A DNA stretch of 64,000 bases from Bradyrhizobium sp. CCBAU 53351 (GTDB lineage Bacteria; Pseudomonadota; Alphaproteobacteria; Rhizobiales; Xanthobacteraceae). The notes under the pieces were generated by a model. It saw only the letters and a list, made by a program, of their open reading frames with translations. It was not told the origin of the DNA and ran no database searches. Within the stretch, counting starts at the first letter, position 1, and each line of letters starts with the position of its first letter. Below, piece after piece: positions 18,280-27,361 of this stretch. The stretch spans positions 7,281,501 to 7,345,500 of the forward strand of contig NZ_CP030059.1 of assembly GCF_015291745.1 (NCBI RefSeq), in the 5' to 3' direction. A program made the translations under genes and the position numbers.

Positions 18280-20496
18280 ATGGCGTGGGGAAAGAAAAAG
18301 GGTGGGCGGAAGGAGCCGCTGTTCGGCTTGCCCGCGGCGCTCTCCGATCTGCGCCTGACCGCGGCGGATCGCGTTCCCGGCGGCGGCGACGACAAGCCGA
18401 AGAAATCAGCGAAATCATCCGCCAAGCGCAAGGCTGAAGTGCCCGGCGACGAGCCGCCGCGCGAACGCAAAGCGCCGGCCGGCCGGAGCGGCGCCAAGCG
18501 GCGCGCGAAGTCGCGTGGGGGTTTCGGCCTCGGCCGTCTGGTCTATTGGGGCGCTGTGCTGAGCCTGTGGGGCGGCATCGCGGTGATCGGCGTCGTGATC
18601 TATGTCGGCGCCCATTTGCCGCCGATCCAGTCGCTGGAGATTCCAAAACGCCCGCCGACGATCCAGATCGTCGGCATCGACGGCAGCATGCTGGCGCAGC
18701 GCGGCGAGATGGCCGGCGCCAATGTCGCGCTGAAGGACCTGCCGCCCTATTTGCCGAAGGCGTTCATCGCCATCGAGGATCGCCGCTTCTATTCGCATTT
18801 CGGCATCGATCCCGTCGGCATCCTGCGCGCCCTCGTCACCAACGTTCTGCATCGCGGCGTCTCGCAGGGCGGCTCGACGCTGACGCAGCAGCTCGCCAAG
18901 AACCTGTTCCTGACCCAGGAGCGCACCATGCAGCGCAAGCTGCAGGAGGCGGAGCTCGCGATCTGGCTGGAGCGCAAGCACTCCAAGGACGAGATCCTGG
19001 AGCTCTATCTCAATCGCGTCTATTTCGGCTCCGGGGCCTACGGCGTCGAAGCCGCCGCGCAAAAATATTTCGGCAAGTCGGCGAAGAACGTCACCGTGGC
19101 CGAGGCGGCGATGCTGGCCGGTCTCGTCAAATCGCCCTCGCGCCTCGCCCCGAACCGCAATCCCGAAGGCGCCGAAGCGCGTGCGCAAATCGTGCTCGCG
19201 GCGATGGCGGATGCAAAATTCATCACCGACGCGCAGGCCAAGGCCTCGATCGGCCATCCCTCCTACAATGTGAAGCCGGCCGGCGCCGGCACCGTCAATT
19301 ACGTCGCCGACTGGATCGGCGAAGTCCTGGACGATCTGGTCGGCCAGATCGACGAGAGCATCAAGGTCGAAACCACGATCGATCCCAAGCTGCAGAGCGT
19401 GGCGGAAGCCGCCATCATCGACGAGCTCGCGGCCAAGAGCGTGAAGTTCAATGTCAGCCAAGGCGCGCTGGTGGCGATGACGCCCGACGGCGCGGTGCGC
19501 GCGATGGTCGGCGGACGGAACTATTCCGAGAGCCAGTACAACCGTGCGGTCACCGCCAAACGACAGCCGGGCTCCTCTTTCAAGCCGTTCGTGTACCTCA
19601 CGGCGCTCGAGCAGGGCCTGACGCCGGACACGATGCGCCAGGACGCGCCGATCGAGGTCAAGGGCTGGAGGCCCGAGAACTACACCCATGAATATTTCGG
19701 CGCGGTGACGCTGACCCAGGCGCTGGCGATGTCGCTCAACACCGTCGCCATCCGTCTCGGCCTCGAAGTCGGACCGAAGAACGTGGTGCGCACCGCGCAC
19801 CGGCTCGGCATCTCCTCAAAGCTCGAGCCCAATGCCTCGATCGCGCTCGGCACGTCGGAAGTCTCGGTCGTCGAGCTGGTCGGCGCCTACGCGCCCTTCG
19901 CCAATGGCGGCTTCGCAGTGGCGCCGCATGTCGTGACGCGCATCAGGACGCTCAGCGGCAAGCTGCTCTATATGCGCCAGCCCGAAGAGCGCAACCCGGT
20001 GATCGACCCCCGCTATGTCGGCATGATGAACGCGATGATGCGGGAGACGCTTGTTTCAGGGACCGCCAAGAAGGCGGAGATCCCGGGATGGCCCGCGGCC
20101 GGCAAGACCGGCACCAGCCAGGATTATCGCGACGCCTGGTTCATCGGCTACACCGCAAACCTCGTCACCGGCGTCTGGCTCGGCAATGACGACAACTCGC
20201 CGACCAAGAAGGCTACCGGCGGCGGCCTGCCGGTGGAAGTCTGGTCGCGCTTCATGAAGACGGCGCACGAGGGTGTGGCGGTGGCAAACTTGCCGAGCTC
20301 GCCAGGCGGCTGGGGCCTGTCGAACCTTGCGCAGGCGGCTTCGCAAGTGTCACCGCCGACAGCGATCGCGCCCGCACCGGCGCCGGCCAACAATGGCGGC
20401 TATCGCCCGCCGCCGACGCGCGCCAATGCACGGCCGGAGGCCGCGGCGGGACTCGATGGCTGGCTGATGGACCGGTTGTTCGGCGGAAACCGATAG
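18280..20496 (+). CDS. Penicillin-binding protein 1A (bifunctional transglycosylase/transpeptidase)
   Basis: Class A PBP that polymerises lipid II glycan strands and cross-links their peptides in the periplasm. 738 residues: a basic cytosolic tail rich in Lys and Arg (1 to about 85), one membrane anchor (about 88-112), a GT51 domain with the catalytic EDRRFYSHFG (E about 166) and GGSTLTQQLAKN, then the transpeptidase with SSFK (about 432-435), SLN (about 485) and KTGTS (about 609). The C-terminus is a Pro/Ala-rich tail. The ATG at 18280 is used; a TTG two codons upstream is also open. No OB-fold insertion as large as in the enterobacterial protein is apparent. A CtrA-like motif lies upstream. 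Confidence 0.95.
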   Translation: MAWGKKKGGRKEPLFGLPAALSDLRLTAADRVPGGGDDKPKKSAKSSAKRKAEVPGDEPPRERKAPAGRSGAKRRAKSRGGFGLGRLVYWGAVLSLWGGIAVIGVVIYVGAHLPPIQSLEIPKRPPTIQIVGIDGSMLAQRGEMAGANVALKDLPPYLPKAFIAIEDRRFYSHFGIDPVGILRALVTNVLHRGVSQGGSTLTQQLAKNLFLTQERTMQRKLQEAELAIWLERKHSKDEILELYLNRVYFGSGAYGVEAAAQKYFGKSAKNVTVAEAAMLAGLVKSPSRLAPNRNPEGAEARAQIVLAAMADAKFITDAQAKASIGHPSYNVKPAGAGTVNYVADWIGEVLDDLVGQIDESIKVETTIDPKLQSVAEAAIIDELAAKSVKFNVSQGALVAMTPDGAVRAMVGGRNYSESQYNRAVTAKRQPGSSFKPFVYLTALEQGLTPDTMRQDAPIEVKGWRPENYTHEYFGAVTLTQALAMSLNTVAIRLGLEVGPKNVVRTAHRLGISSKLEPNASIALGTSEVSVVELVGAYAPFANGGFAVAPHVVTRIRTLSGKLLYMRQPEERNPVIDPRYVGMMNAMMRETLVSGTAKKAEIPGWPAAGKTGTSQDYRDAWFIGYTANLVTGVWLGNDDNSPTKKATGGGLPVEVWSRFMKTAHEGVAVANLPSSPGGWGLSNLAQAASQVSPPTAIAPAPAPANNGGYRPPPTRANARPEAAAGLDGWLMDRLFGGNR

Positions 20497-20652
20497 GCGC
20501 GGCCTGAGGGCTTTGGCGACCTCAACACAAAAACCGCGAAAACAACCCCATGCACAGTAGCCGGCGCTAACCAAATCAACGGCTTGCGGGGGAAGCACTG
20601 ACGTTCGAAGTGCGGGCTTGGACGTCAGCTGCAACCCATCGGGATTGACGTT

Positions 20653-21408
20653 CTACACCCGGCGGATCGCGCCCCCATCAACCGGGATCGCAGCGCCATT
20701 GATGTAGCGGGCGAGTGGAGAGGCGAGAAACGCGACGAGGTGCCCGATATCCTCAGGCTCCCCGAAATAGCCGGCAGGGATGTTCTGCTTGATGAAGTCC
20801 GCCTTCGATTGCTCCGTTGGATGCAATTTCTGAATTTGAGCGGTGTTGATGCGGCCCGGTGCGATCGTGTTGACGGTGACACCATAGGGGCCGAGTTCGG
20901 ACGATAGCGTTCGGGACCAGCTGACGAGAGCGGCCTTGGCCGGCGCTGCTCCATTGAGTTTAGGCGCAACAAGCGCACCCGAGATGTTGACGATCCGCCC
21001 CCAGTTTCGAGCCTTCATTCCCGGCGAGATGAGATCGGTCAAGCGACGTGCCGCAAGGAAGTTGAGCGTCATCGCCTCGTCCCAGAAGGCATCGTCGGCC
21101 TCGCCCGTCACGGGCCTCGCCCCACCGGCGTTGTTGACGAGGATATCGACGTGCCCGCCGAGCGCGGCCGACGCTTCGGCTGCAATTTGCGCCGGGCCGC
21201 CTTGCGCGCACACGTCTCCCACCACCATCACTGGACGACCGCCGGCGCGCGAGGCGAGGGCTCCGGCTACCTTCTCCAGCGCGGCCGCCGTCCGCGCACT
21301 GATTGCGACCCGCACCCCCGCGTCTGCCAGTGAGCCGGCGATGCCGCTGCCAATTCCGCCACTGGCCGCCGTTATGAGGGCGGTCTTGCCTTCCAGTCCG
21401 AGGTTCAT
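20653..21408 (-). CDS. SDR family protein lacking the catalytic tyrosine
   Basis: 251 residues with the short-chain dehydrogenase fold: nucleotide-binding TAASGGIG (13-20), NNAG (92-95) and the structural NISGAL with S143. The active-site YxxxK is altered: K158 is present, but the residue four before it is A154 (NGAAPAKAA). The DNA there is clear, so this is not a frameshift. The protein may therefore be a binding or regulatory SDR, or use another residue. The start follows GGAGAT. It resembles 3-oxoacyl-ACP-reductase-like members otherwise. It precedes no obvious partner; the upstream peptidase gene lies 195 bp away on the same strand. Confidence 0.88.
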   Translation of the reverse strand: MNLGLEGKTALITAASGGIGSGIAGSLADAGVRVAISARTAAALEKVAGALASRAGGRPVMVVGDVCAQGGPAQIAAEASAALGGHVDILVNNAGGARPVTGEADDAFWDEAMTLNFLAARRLTDLISPGMKARNWGRIVNISGALVAPKLNGAAPAKAALVSWSRTLSSELGPYGVTVNTIAPGRINTAQIQKLHPTEQSKADFIKQNIPAGYFGEPEDIGHLVAFLASPLARYINGAAIPVDGGAIRRV

Positions 21409-21603
21409 CCGTTGATCTCCTCACAAATCAGGGGGATGCCCGTGGATTGACGATCAATGGAGAGGCTGTCGACTTGAGCGAAAGGGCTGGTCGGACACCG
21501 AGGCCGCTGAGAACAAAGTCCCATCAATCCATCGGCGCGCGCGGCTGCAAGCCCTCGCGCACAAGGCGGGCGATGACAGCGTCAGATGAGGCAAAAGCGA
21601 GCC

Positions 21604-22359
21604 CTAATCCTCGACGCCGTAGCGGTGCAGGTCGTTGCCGTAGGTATCGAGCCACTTCTTGGCGCGCTCCATCGAGGGGCAGACTTTTCCGCAGACGCGC
21701 CAGAACCGCGCCGAGTGGTTCATCTCGACGAGATGGGCGACCTCGTGGGCGGCGAGATAGTCCAGCACGAAGGGCGGCGCGAGGATCAGGCGCCAGGAGA
21801 ACGACAGCGAGCCCGCGGAGGTGCACGAACCCCAGCGGCTGGACTGATCGCGGATCGACAGGCGCTTGACCCTGACACCGAGCTCGGCGGCGTAGGCCTC
21901 CGCCGAACGCTGCAGATCGCGGCGCGCCTCGCGCTTGAGGAAGTCGCTGACGCGGCGATCGACATGTTCGAGCCCGCCGGCGATGCAGAGAATCTTCTCT
22001 CCGCTATCGCGAGTCTCGGTCCACACCGTGCCGCGCGTGCCGGCGCGATGAACGATGCGATGTGGCGTGCCGCGGAGCGGTATCACCGTGCCCGGCTGGA
22101 ACGGCGCCGCCTTCGGCAAGCGACCGAGACGCGCGGCGATCCACGCGCCATGACGCTGCGCGAAGTCTTTGGCTTCGGCCAGCGTGCCGCGCGGCGGCAT
22201 CGTGAGGATGGCTTCGCGATCGCTCGGATGAATTCTGAGCGTATAACGGCGCGCGCGGCGGTGCCGGCGCAATCGGATGGCAAAAAATTGCGATCCGTGG
22301 GTGATCAGGACGGTCTTTGGTTCGTGGGGCCGACGATAAAGGAGTGCGCGGGTGGCCAT
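21604..22359 (-). CDS. YgjP/SprT-like zinc metallopeptidase (DUF45)
   Basis: 251 residues. The zinc-binding HEVAH is at 205-209 and the third ligand lies in NHSARFW (214-220); the family motif RWGSC is at 175-179. This is the M48-related YgjP-like group, thought to be cytosolic metallopeptidases, with little known about substrates. The ATG at 22359 is preferred to an upstream frame whose extra residues read as noise. The gene lies downstream of the PHB depolymerase gene on the same strand but 300 bp away, with a hairpin between, so probably a separate unit. Confidence 0.88.
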   Translation of the reverse strand: MATRALLYRRPHEPKTVLITHGSQFFAIRLRRHRRARRYTLRIHPSDREAILTMPPRGTLAEAKDFAQRHGAWIAARLGRLPKAAPFQPGTVIPLRGTPHRIVHRAGTRGTVWTETRDSGEKILCIAGGLEHVDRRVSDFLKREARRDLQRSAEAYAAELGVRVKRLSIRDQSSRWGSCTSAGSLSFSWRLILAPPFVLDYLAAHEVAHLVEMNHSARFWRVCGKVCPSMERAKKWLDTYGNDLHRYGVED

Positions 22360-22543
22360 GTCTGTCAGTCCGGGGGGCAGGAGGGCGCCCGGATTCTGCC
22401 ATAACCGCCGCCATGGGAAGCGCTCGGCGCAAAAACAAATCATTTGCCCAATATACAGCGGTCAGGCTTCCGGGAGACCCTACAGACTGGGGTTGGAACC
22501 GGCTTTTTTCGCCCTCGCTGGATGCATGCGGCACCCCCAAGAG

Positions 22544-22559
22544 GTGAGTGCTGACTCAC
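22544..22559. promoter_or_regulatory. Perfect dyad, possible operator
   Basis: GTGAGTGCTGACTCAC: 6-bp arms around a 4-base centre, about 185 bp upstream of the peptidase gene. It has the size and form of a TetR- or GntR-type operator. No such regulator gene is adjacent. Confidence 0.4.
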
Positions 22560-22576
22560 TCCTATAAAGCTACCTA

Positions 22577-22600
22577 AATACCGCGAATCTGGCGGGTATT
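22577..22600 (-). terminator. Weak terminator-like hairpin after phaZ
   Basis: AATACC-GC and GCGGGTATT can pair with one bulge, about 60 nt past the phaZ stop. No clear run of U follows on the minus strand, so it may only be a 3'-end-stabilising hairpin. Confidence 0.3.
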
Positions 22601-22660
22601 CACCCCATCCGGAACGTCCGGCCGGGACCGGATTTTCGACGGGAAAGCCGAAAAAGCAGG

Positions 22661-23989
22661 TTATTCGGCCGCGCGCGCCTGCAACGAGCTCGGATTCGCC
22701 GCCGAAACCATGAAGTCGTGAATTCGCGGCACGATTTCCGACCTGAAGCGCGAGCCGTTGAACACGCCGTAATGCCCGACACCCTTCTGGACGTAATGAA
22801 TGCGGCGATGATCCGGGATCGAGCTGCACAATGTGTGCGTTGCTTCGGTCTGGCCGAGACCGGAGATGTCGTCGTTCTCGCCTTCGACCGTCATCAACGC
22901 CACGCGCGTGACCTTGGAGGGATCGACGCGTGTTCCGCGATGGGTCATCTCGCCCTTCGGCAGCGAGTGCTTCACGAACACGGTGTCGACCGTCTGCAGG
23001 TAATATTCTGCGGAGAGATCCATCACCGCGAGATATTCGTCATAGAACTCGCGATGCTTGTCGACGAGGTCGCCGTCGCCCTTCACCAGATGGGCAAAGA
23101 GCTGCTTGTGGGCGTCCATATGCCTATCGAGATTCATGCTGATGAAACCGTTGAGCTGCAGGAATCCCGGATAAACGTCGCGCATCATGCCCGGATGCGG
23201 GAACGGCACCTTGGTGATGACGTGGTTGCGGAACCAGTCGATGCCGCGCTCCTGGGCGAGGTTGTTCACCGCGGTCGGATTGCGGCGAGTGTCGATCGGC
23301 CCGCCCATCAGCGTCATCGAGGTCGGCACAAAGGGATCTCGCCGCGCTTCCATGATCGAGACGGCGGCGACGACGGGCACGGAGGGCTGGCACACGGCCA
23401 GCACATGCGTGTTGCCGCCGAGGACATGCAGCATCTCGATGACGTAATCGATGTAGTCGTCGAGATCGAAGCGGCCGTCGCTGAGCGGCACCATGCGGGC
23501 ATCGGCCCAGTCGGTGATGTAGACCTCATGCGCGGGCAGGAAGGCTTCGACAGTGCCACGCAGCAGCGTCGCATAATGGCCGGACATCGGCGCGACGATC
23601 AGCACGCGCGGCTGCGGGCTGCGCAAGGGCCGCGCGAATTTGCGATCGAAATAGAGCAGCCGGCAGAACGGCTTTTCCCAGACCGAGCGGACCTCGACGG
23701 GAACGCGGATGCCGTTGACCTCGGTATCGTTGAGACCCCATTCCGGCTTGCCGTAACGGCGCGTGGTGCGCTCGAACAATTCGCAGGCTGCGGCGACCGA
23801 CTTGCCGATCTCGGTGCGCGCCCAGGGATTGAGCGGATTTTGAAACAGCAACTTGGTGGCGTCAGTGACCGCACGTGCCGGATTGAGAGAGGCGTGCGCC
23901 ATCTCGTACATCCAGTACATCGGCGTCGTCAGGACCGGACTGCCTTCGGCCGCCAGGGGCGGCGCGCCGCCAAACTCACCAATAGGCAT
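22661..23989 (-). CDS. phaZ: Intracellular poly(3-hydroxybutyrate) depolymerase PhaZ
   Basis: Mobilises stored PHB granules into hydroxybutyrate units in the cytoplasm. 442 residues, no signal peptide. The family's N-terminal MYWMYEMAHASLNPARA and the thiol nucleophile box AVCQPSVP with C200 are present, as in the intracellular PhaZa group that uses Cys instead of the lipase Ser; a C-terminal VGHYGVFNGSRFR contains the likely catalytic histidine. The ATG at 23989 follows GAGGAA. It is transcribed alone, with 120 bp to the upstream exporter genes. Together with the esterase at 35171 it points to PHB turnover, as expected in Bradyrhizobium. Confidence 0.93.
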   Translation of the reverse strand: MPIGEFGGAPPLAAEGSPVLTTPMYWMYEMAHASLNPARAVTDATKLLFQNPLNPWARTEIGKSVAAACELFERTTRRYGKPEWGLNDTEVNGIRVPVEVRSVWEKPFCRLLYFDRKFARPLRSPQPRVLIVAPMSGHYATLLRGTVEAFLPAHEVYITDWADARMVPLSDGRFDLDDYIDYVIEMLHVLGGNTHVLAVCQPSVPVVAAVSIMEARRDPFVPTSMTLMGGPIDTRRNPTAVNNLAQERGIDWFRNHVITKVPFPHPGMMRDVYPGFLQLNGFISMNLDRHMDAHKQLFAHLVKGDGDLVDKHREFYDEYLAVMDLSAEYYLQTVDTVFVKHSLPKGEMTHRGTRVDPSKVTRVALMTVEGENDDISGLGQTEATHTLCSSIPDHRRIHYVQKGVGHYGVFNGSRFRSEIVPRIHDFMVSAANPSSLQARAAE

Positions 23990-24110
23990 CGCTATATTCC
24001 TCTTCGCATCGCAGCATACTGCCGAATGCGTAATATTGCGTCAATGCATGGTTCCGTACATCTACGTGGCCGAAACGGCTCAACCGGCCTGAATCCACGA
24101 GAAAGTGTCG

Positions 24111-24929
24111 CTATTCGCCGCCCGCCAGCAGCGAGCCGTGCTTCCTAGCGCTGCGTAAAAGGGCAAGAAATGCCCCAAAAGATGCAACCAGAAGCACCAC
24201 ATTGATGGCCAGTGCATCCAGCATCAGGTCGGTGCGGAAGGTGTTCTCGATCAGGAGCGCGCGCATTCCTTCGAACACGTAGGTCGGCGGCAGCGTCCAG
24301 GCGACATATTGCAGCCAAACCGGCAGCACGCTGACGGGATAGTAGATGCAGGCGAGCGGCAAGATCACGAACATCAAGGTCCAGACGATGCTCTCGGCGC
24401 CAAGGCCGTTTCGCAGCACCAGGCCCGAGACGAAGATGCCGACCGACCAGCTCGTGAAGATCAGATTGCAGAAGAACGCGATCAACGGCAGGCCGAGCGC
24501 ATAGACGTTGAAGTGAAACAGGAACAGCGCCAGCAGCGTCATCGGAATGATTCCGATCGCGAGCCGGATCAGGCTCATGACCATCAGCGAGAGCAGAAAC
24601 TCGATCGGCTTGAGCGGACTCATCATGAGGTTGCCGAGATTGCGCGCCCACATCTCTTCAAGGAACGAGATGGAGAAGCCGAGCTGGCCGCGGAACAGGA
24701 TGTCCCAGAGGATGACGGCGCCGATCAGCGTGCCGCCGGCGCGCGCGAAGAAGCTGGCATTCTCCGCGATGTAATATTGGATGAAGCCCCAGGTGATGAC
24801 CTGCAGCGCCGGCCAGTACAACAGCTCGAGCAACCGCGGCCAGGACGACAGCAGGAGATACCAATAGCGCAGGATCATCGCGCCGATGCGATGGGCGGAG
24901 ATGCCGTGATGGTGGGAGATGTCGGTCAT
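24111..24929 (-). CDS. ABC-2 type exporter permease
   Basis: 272 residues with six membrane segments and the ABC-2 membrane signature region ending in the LPPTYVFEGMRALL amphipathic segment before the last helix. It pairs with the ATPase encoded just upstream. The ATG at 24929 is used because the longer frame enters a palindromic repeat. The substrate is unknown; the pair resembles generic multidrug or lipid exporters and lacks the features I would need to call NodIJ. Confidence 0.88.
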   Translation of the reverse strand: MTDISHHHGISAHRIGAMILRYWYLLLSSWPRLLELLYWPALQVITWGFIQYYIAENASFFARAGGTLIGAVILWDILFRGQLGFSISFLEEMWARNLGNLMMSPLKPIEFLLSLMVMSLIRLAIGIIPMTLLALFLFHFNVYALGLPLIAFFCNLIFTSWSVGIFVSGLVLRNGLGAESIVWTLMFVILPLACIYYPVSVLPVWLQYVAWTLPPTYVFEGMRALLIENTFRTDLMLDALAINVVLLVASFGAFLALLRSARKHGSLLAGGE

Positions 24930-24940
24930 GAGGACACCCC

Positions 24941-25026
24941 GTAGCCCGGATGGGGCGCAGCGCAATCCGGGAATCGTGCCACAAGCGACAGGCGTCCCGG
25001 ATTACGCTTCGCTCCATCCGGGCTAC
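24941..25026. repeat. 86-bp inverted-repeat element between exporter genes
   Basis: The element starts GTAGCCCGGATGG and ends CCATCCGGGCTAC, with arms of about 31 bases that match with few mismatches, so the transcript can fold into one long hairpin. It separates the ATPase gene from its permease gene in what should be a single operon. Confidence 0.75.
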
Positions 25027-25038
25027 GGCTGCGTCTGC

Positions 25039-25830
25039 TCATCGCACCGCCTCCTTCCGGCCGCGCGCGACGTCGAGAAACACCTCTTCCAGAGTGGTGC
25101 GGTTGTAGCGCGCCATGATCGCCTCGGGCGTGTCGTCGTCCTCGATGCGGCCGCGCTTCATGATGATGACGCGGTCGCAGAGCCGCTCGACCTCGAGCAT
25201 GTTGTGCGAAGCCAGCAGAATGGTGGCGTTGTTCGCCTTGCGATAGCGCTCCAGATGCGCCCGCACCCAGTCGGCCGTGTCGGGGTCGAGCGAAGCGGTC
25301 GGCTCGTCCAGCAGCAGGAGCTCGGGCTGGTTGATCAGCGCTTTGGCCAGCGCGACGCGGGTCTTCTGCCCGGCGGAGAGCTTGCCGTTGGCGCGATCGA
25401 TGAAGTCGGTGAGATCGAGATCGCCCGCAAGCTCTGCGATGCGGCCCGCGAGGTTCTTCACCGCATAGAGCTTGCCGAAGATTGTGAGGTTCTGCCGTAC
25501 CGTGAGCCGCATCGGCATGTCGACATAGGGGCTCTCGAAGTTCATCCGCCCCAGCACGGCAGCGCTCTCCTCGGGCATCCGATGCCCGAGCACCTGCACG
25601 CGGCCGGAGGTCGGCAGCACCAGCCCCATGATCATCGCGATGGTCGTGGTCTTGCCGGCGCCGTTGCCGCCCAGAAGGCCGGTGATGCTGCCGCGCGGCA
25701 GGACAAAGGAGATGTCGTCGACGGCGCAAGTCTGCTTGTAGACCTTGACGAGATGCTCGACCGCGATCGCCGCGGACGAGCTGCGCTCCGCGACAGTCGG
25801 CCGACTTGAAGCCTCGTCATTCTCCGTCAT
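25039..25830 (-). CDS. ABC-2 exporter ATPase
   Basis: 263 residues with Walker A GGNGAGKTT (54-62), signature LSAGQKTRVALAKAL, Walker B LLLLDEPTASLD and switch histidine in LLASHNMLEVERL. The LSAGQ in place of LSGGQ is a mild variant common in exporters. The frame is open for 160 codons upstream, but that part is antisense to regS, so the ATG at 25830 is chosen. It diverges from regS with about 106 bp between, which makes shared regulation by the redox system possible but unproven. Confidence 0.9.
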   Translation of the reverse strand: MTENDEASSRPTVAERSSSAAIAVEHLVKVYKQTCAVDDISFVLPRGSITGLLGGNGAGKTTTIAMIMGLVLPTSGRVQVLGHRMPEESAAVLGRMNFESPYVDMPMRLTVRQNLTIFGKLYAVKNLAGRIAELAGDLDLTDFIDRANGKLSAGQKTRVALAKALINQPELLLLDEPTASLDPDTADWVRAHLERYRKANNATILLASHNMLEVERLCDRVIIMKRGRIEDDDTPEAIMARYNRTTLEEVFLDVARGRKEAVR

Positions 25831-25936
25831 GCTGACCGTTCTTCTGCTATTGCGGCAGGGAGCGCAAGGCTTGTAATCCGGTAGTTCCGCGAGCCCAGCG
25901 TTTGTGACCTTGGAAGGCGCCGCCACATTGGCCGAT

Positions 25937-27259
25937 ATGACCGAAATTGCTGCTTCCGACTTCCGCCCCTCGCAGCGGCATATCCGCCTGGATACGATCC
26001 TGCGGCTGCGCTGGCTTGCGGTGCTGGGGCAGCTCGCCGCGATCTTCATCGTGGCGCAGGGGCTGGAGTTCAACGTCGAGATCGTCCCCTGCGTCAGCAT
26101 CATCGCTCTGTCGGCGGCCCTGAACCTGGCGCTGCAGACCGCGGCCAATCCGATGCAGCGGCTGGAGCCGATCCAGGCGGCCGGCCTGCTCGCGCTGAAC
26201 ATCGTGGAATTGGCCGGTCTGCTGTACTTTACCGGCGGCTTGCAGAACCCGTTCTCGTTCCTGTTCCTCGCGCCGGTGCTGATCTCGGCCACGGCGCTGC
26301 CGGCGCGCCTCACCTTCGGCCTCGGCCTGCTCGCGGTCGCCTGCGCCTCGGTGCTGTTTTTCTTCCATCTGCCGCTGCCCTGGGATTCCGACGATCCCTT
26401 GGTGCTGCCGCCGATCTACCTGGTCGGCGTCTGGCTCTCGATCGTGCTCGCGATCGGCGTCACCAGCCTCTATTCCTTCCAGGTGACTGAAGAGGCGCGC
26501 AAGCTCGCGGACGCGCTGGCCGCGACCGAGCTGGTGCTGACGCGCGAGCAGCATCTGACCCAGCTCGACGGCCTTGCCGCTGCCGCCGCGCACGAGCTCG
26601 GCACGCCGCTCGCCACGATCTTCCTGATCTCGCGCGAGCTGGAGAAGACGGTGAAGGACGCCAGTTTTGCCGCCGACCTGAAGACGCTGCGCGAGCAGAC
26701 CCAGCGCTGCCGCGACATATTGAGCAAGATCACCCAGCTCTCCTCCACCGGCGCGCCGTTCGACCGCATGAAGCTGTCGGAGCTGATCGAGGAGGTGGTG
26801 GCCCCGCACCGCGATTTCGGCGTCGAGATCAAGGTGCGGATCGCGGTCGCCGCCGTGGCCGAGCCGGTCGGCTCGCGCAATCCGGCGATCCTCTACGGCG
26901 TCGGCAACATCGTCGAGAACGCGGTCGATTTCGCCCGCACCACGGTCGAGGTGAATGCGTGGTGGAACAAGGATACGATCGAGCTCGTGATCTCCGACGA
27001 CGGCCCCGGCATTCCCCCTGATATCCTGAACCGGATCGGCGAGCCCTATCTGTCGCGGCGGCGAACCGTGGACGAGGGCGGCGGTGAACGGCGCGGCCTC
27101 GGATTGGGCGTGTTCATCGCCCGGACACTGCTCGAGCGCACCGGCGCCAAGGTCTCGTTTACCAACCGGACCTTTCCGGAACACGGTGCCGTGGTCCACA
27201 TCAGTTGGCCGCGAGAGCGCTTTGAGGCTATCGAGACGCTCGAAGAAACAATAGGATAG
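25937..27259 (+). CDS. regS: Redox-sensing histidine kinase RegS (RegB/PrrB/ActS family)
   Basis: Membrane sensor kinase of the global redox regulator that controls respiration, nitrogen fixation and carbon metabolism in this lineage. 440 residues, six hydrophobic segments in the first about 185. The quinone-binding motif GGLQNPF is at 100-106, the phosphoacceptor H219 is in AAAAHELGTPLATI, and the redox-active cysteine C258 lies in QRCRDIL; N, G1 and G2 ATP boxes follow (IVENAVDFA, DDGPGIP, RGLGLGVFIA). The ATG at 25937 is chosen over an upstream GTG at 25904; neither has a strong ribosome-binding site. The response regulator follows 102 bp later. Confidence 0.94.
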   Translation: MTEIAASDFRPSQRHIRLDTILRLRWLAVLGQLAAIFIVAQGLEFNVEIVPCVSIIALSAALNLALQTAANPMQRLEPIQAAGLLALNIVELAGLLYFTGGLQNPFSFLFLAPVLISATALPARLTFGLGLLAVACASVLFFFHLPLPWDSDDPLVLPPIYLVGVWLSIVLAIGVTSLYSFQVTEEARKLADALAATELVLTREQHLTQLDGLAAAAAHELGTPLATIFLISRELEKTVKDASFAADLKTLREQTQRCRDILSKITQLSSTGAPFDRMKLSELIEEVVAPHRDFGVEIKVRIAVAAVAEPVGSRNPAILYGVGNIVENAVDFARTTVEVNAWWNKDTIELVISDDGPGIPPDILNRIGEPYLSRRRTVDEGGGERRGLGLGVFIARTLLERTGAKVSFTNRTFPEHGAVVHISWPRERFEAIETLEETIG

Positions 27260-27361
27260 CCGCGACCTTGCGTCGCACAACAGGGCCGATCGACTATCGG
27301 CGGCCTTGGCACCGCCCGATTGCGAGGCCATATGTAGACGCGTTGGAGAGAGGACAAAACC

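Larger units (their letters stand above)
22360..22660. other. 301-bp intergenic region with a dyad and a hairpin, no gene
   Basis: This region separates phaZ from the downstream peptidase gene. It holds a perfect dyad (22544-22559) and a hairpin (22577-22600), each listed separately. The stretch 22455-22530 is structured-looking and includes a T6 run after GGC, but no known RNA gene was recognised. Confidence 0.4.

Noticed and set aside
21524..21603. Minus-strand peptide ending AFASSDAVIARLVREGLQP, resembling the end of a helical regulator
   Set aside because: Only about 24 residues lie outside the peptidase gene and the frame upstream is antisense noise; too short to call a pseudogene remnant.
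24111..25830. NodIJ-type lipo-chitooligosaccharide exporter
   Set aside because: Only general ABC-2 features are present and there is no nod gene context.
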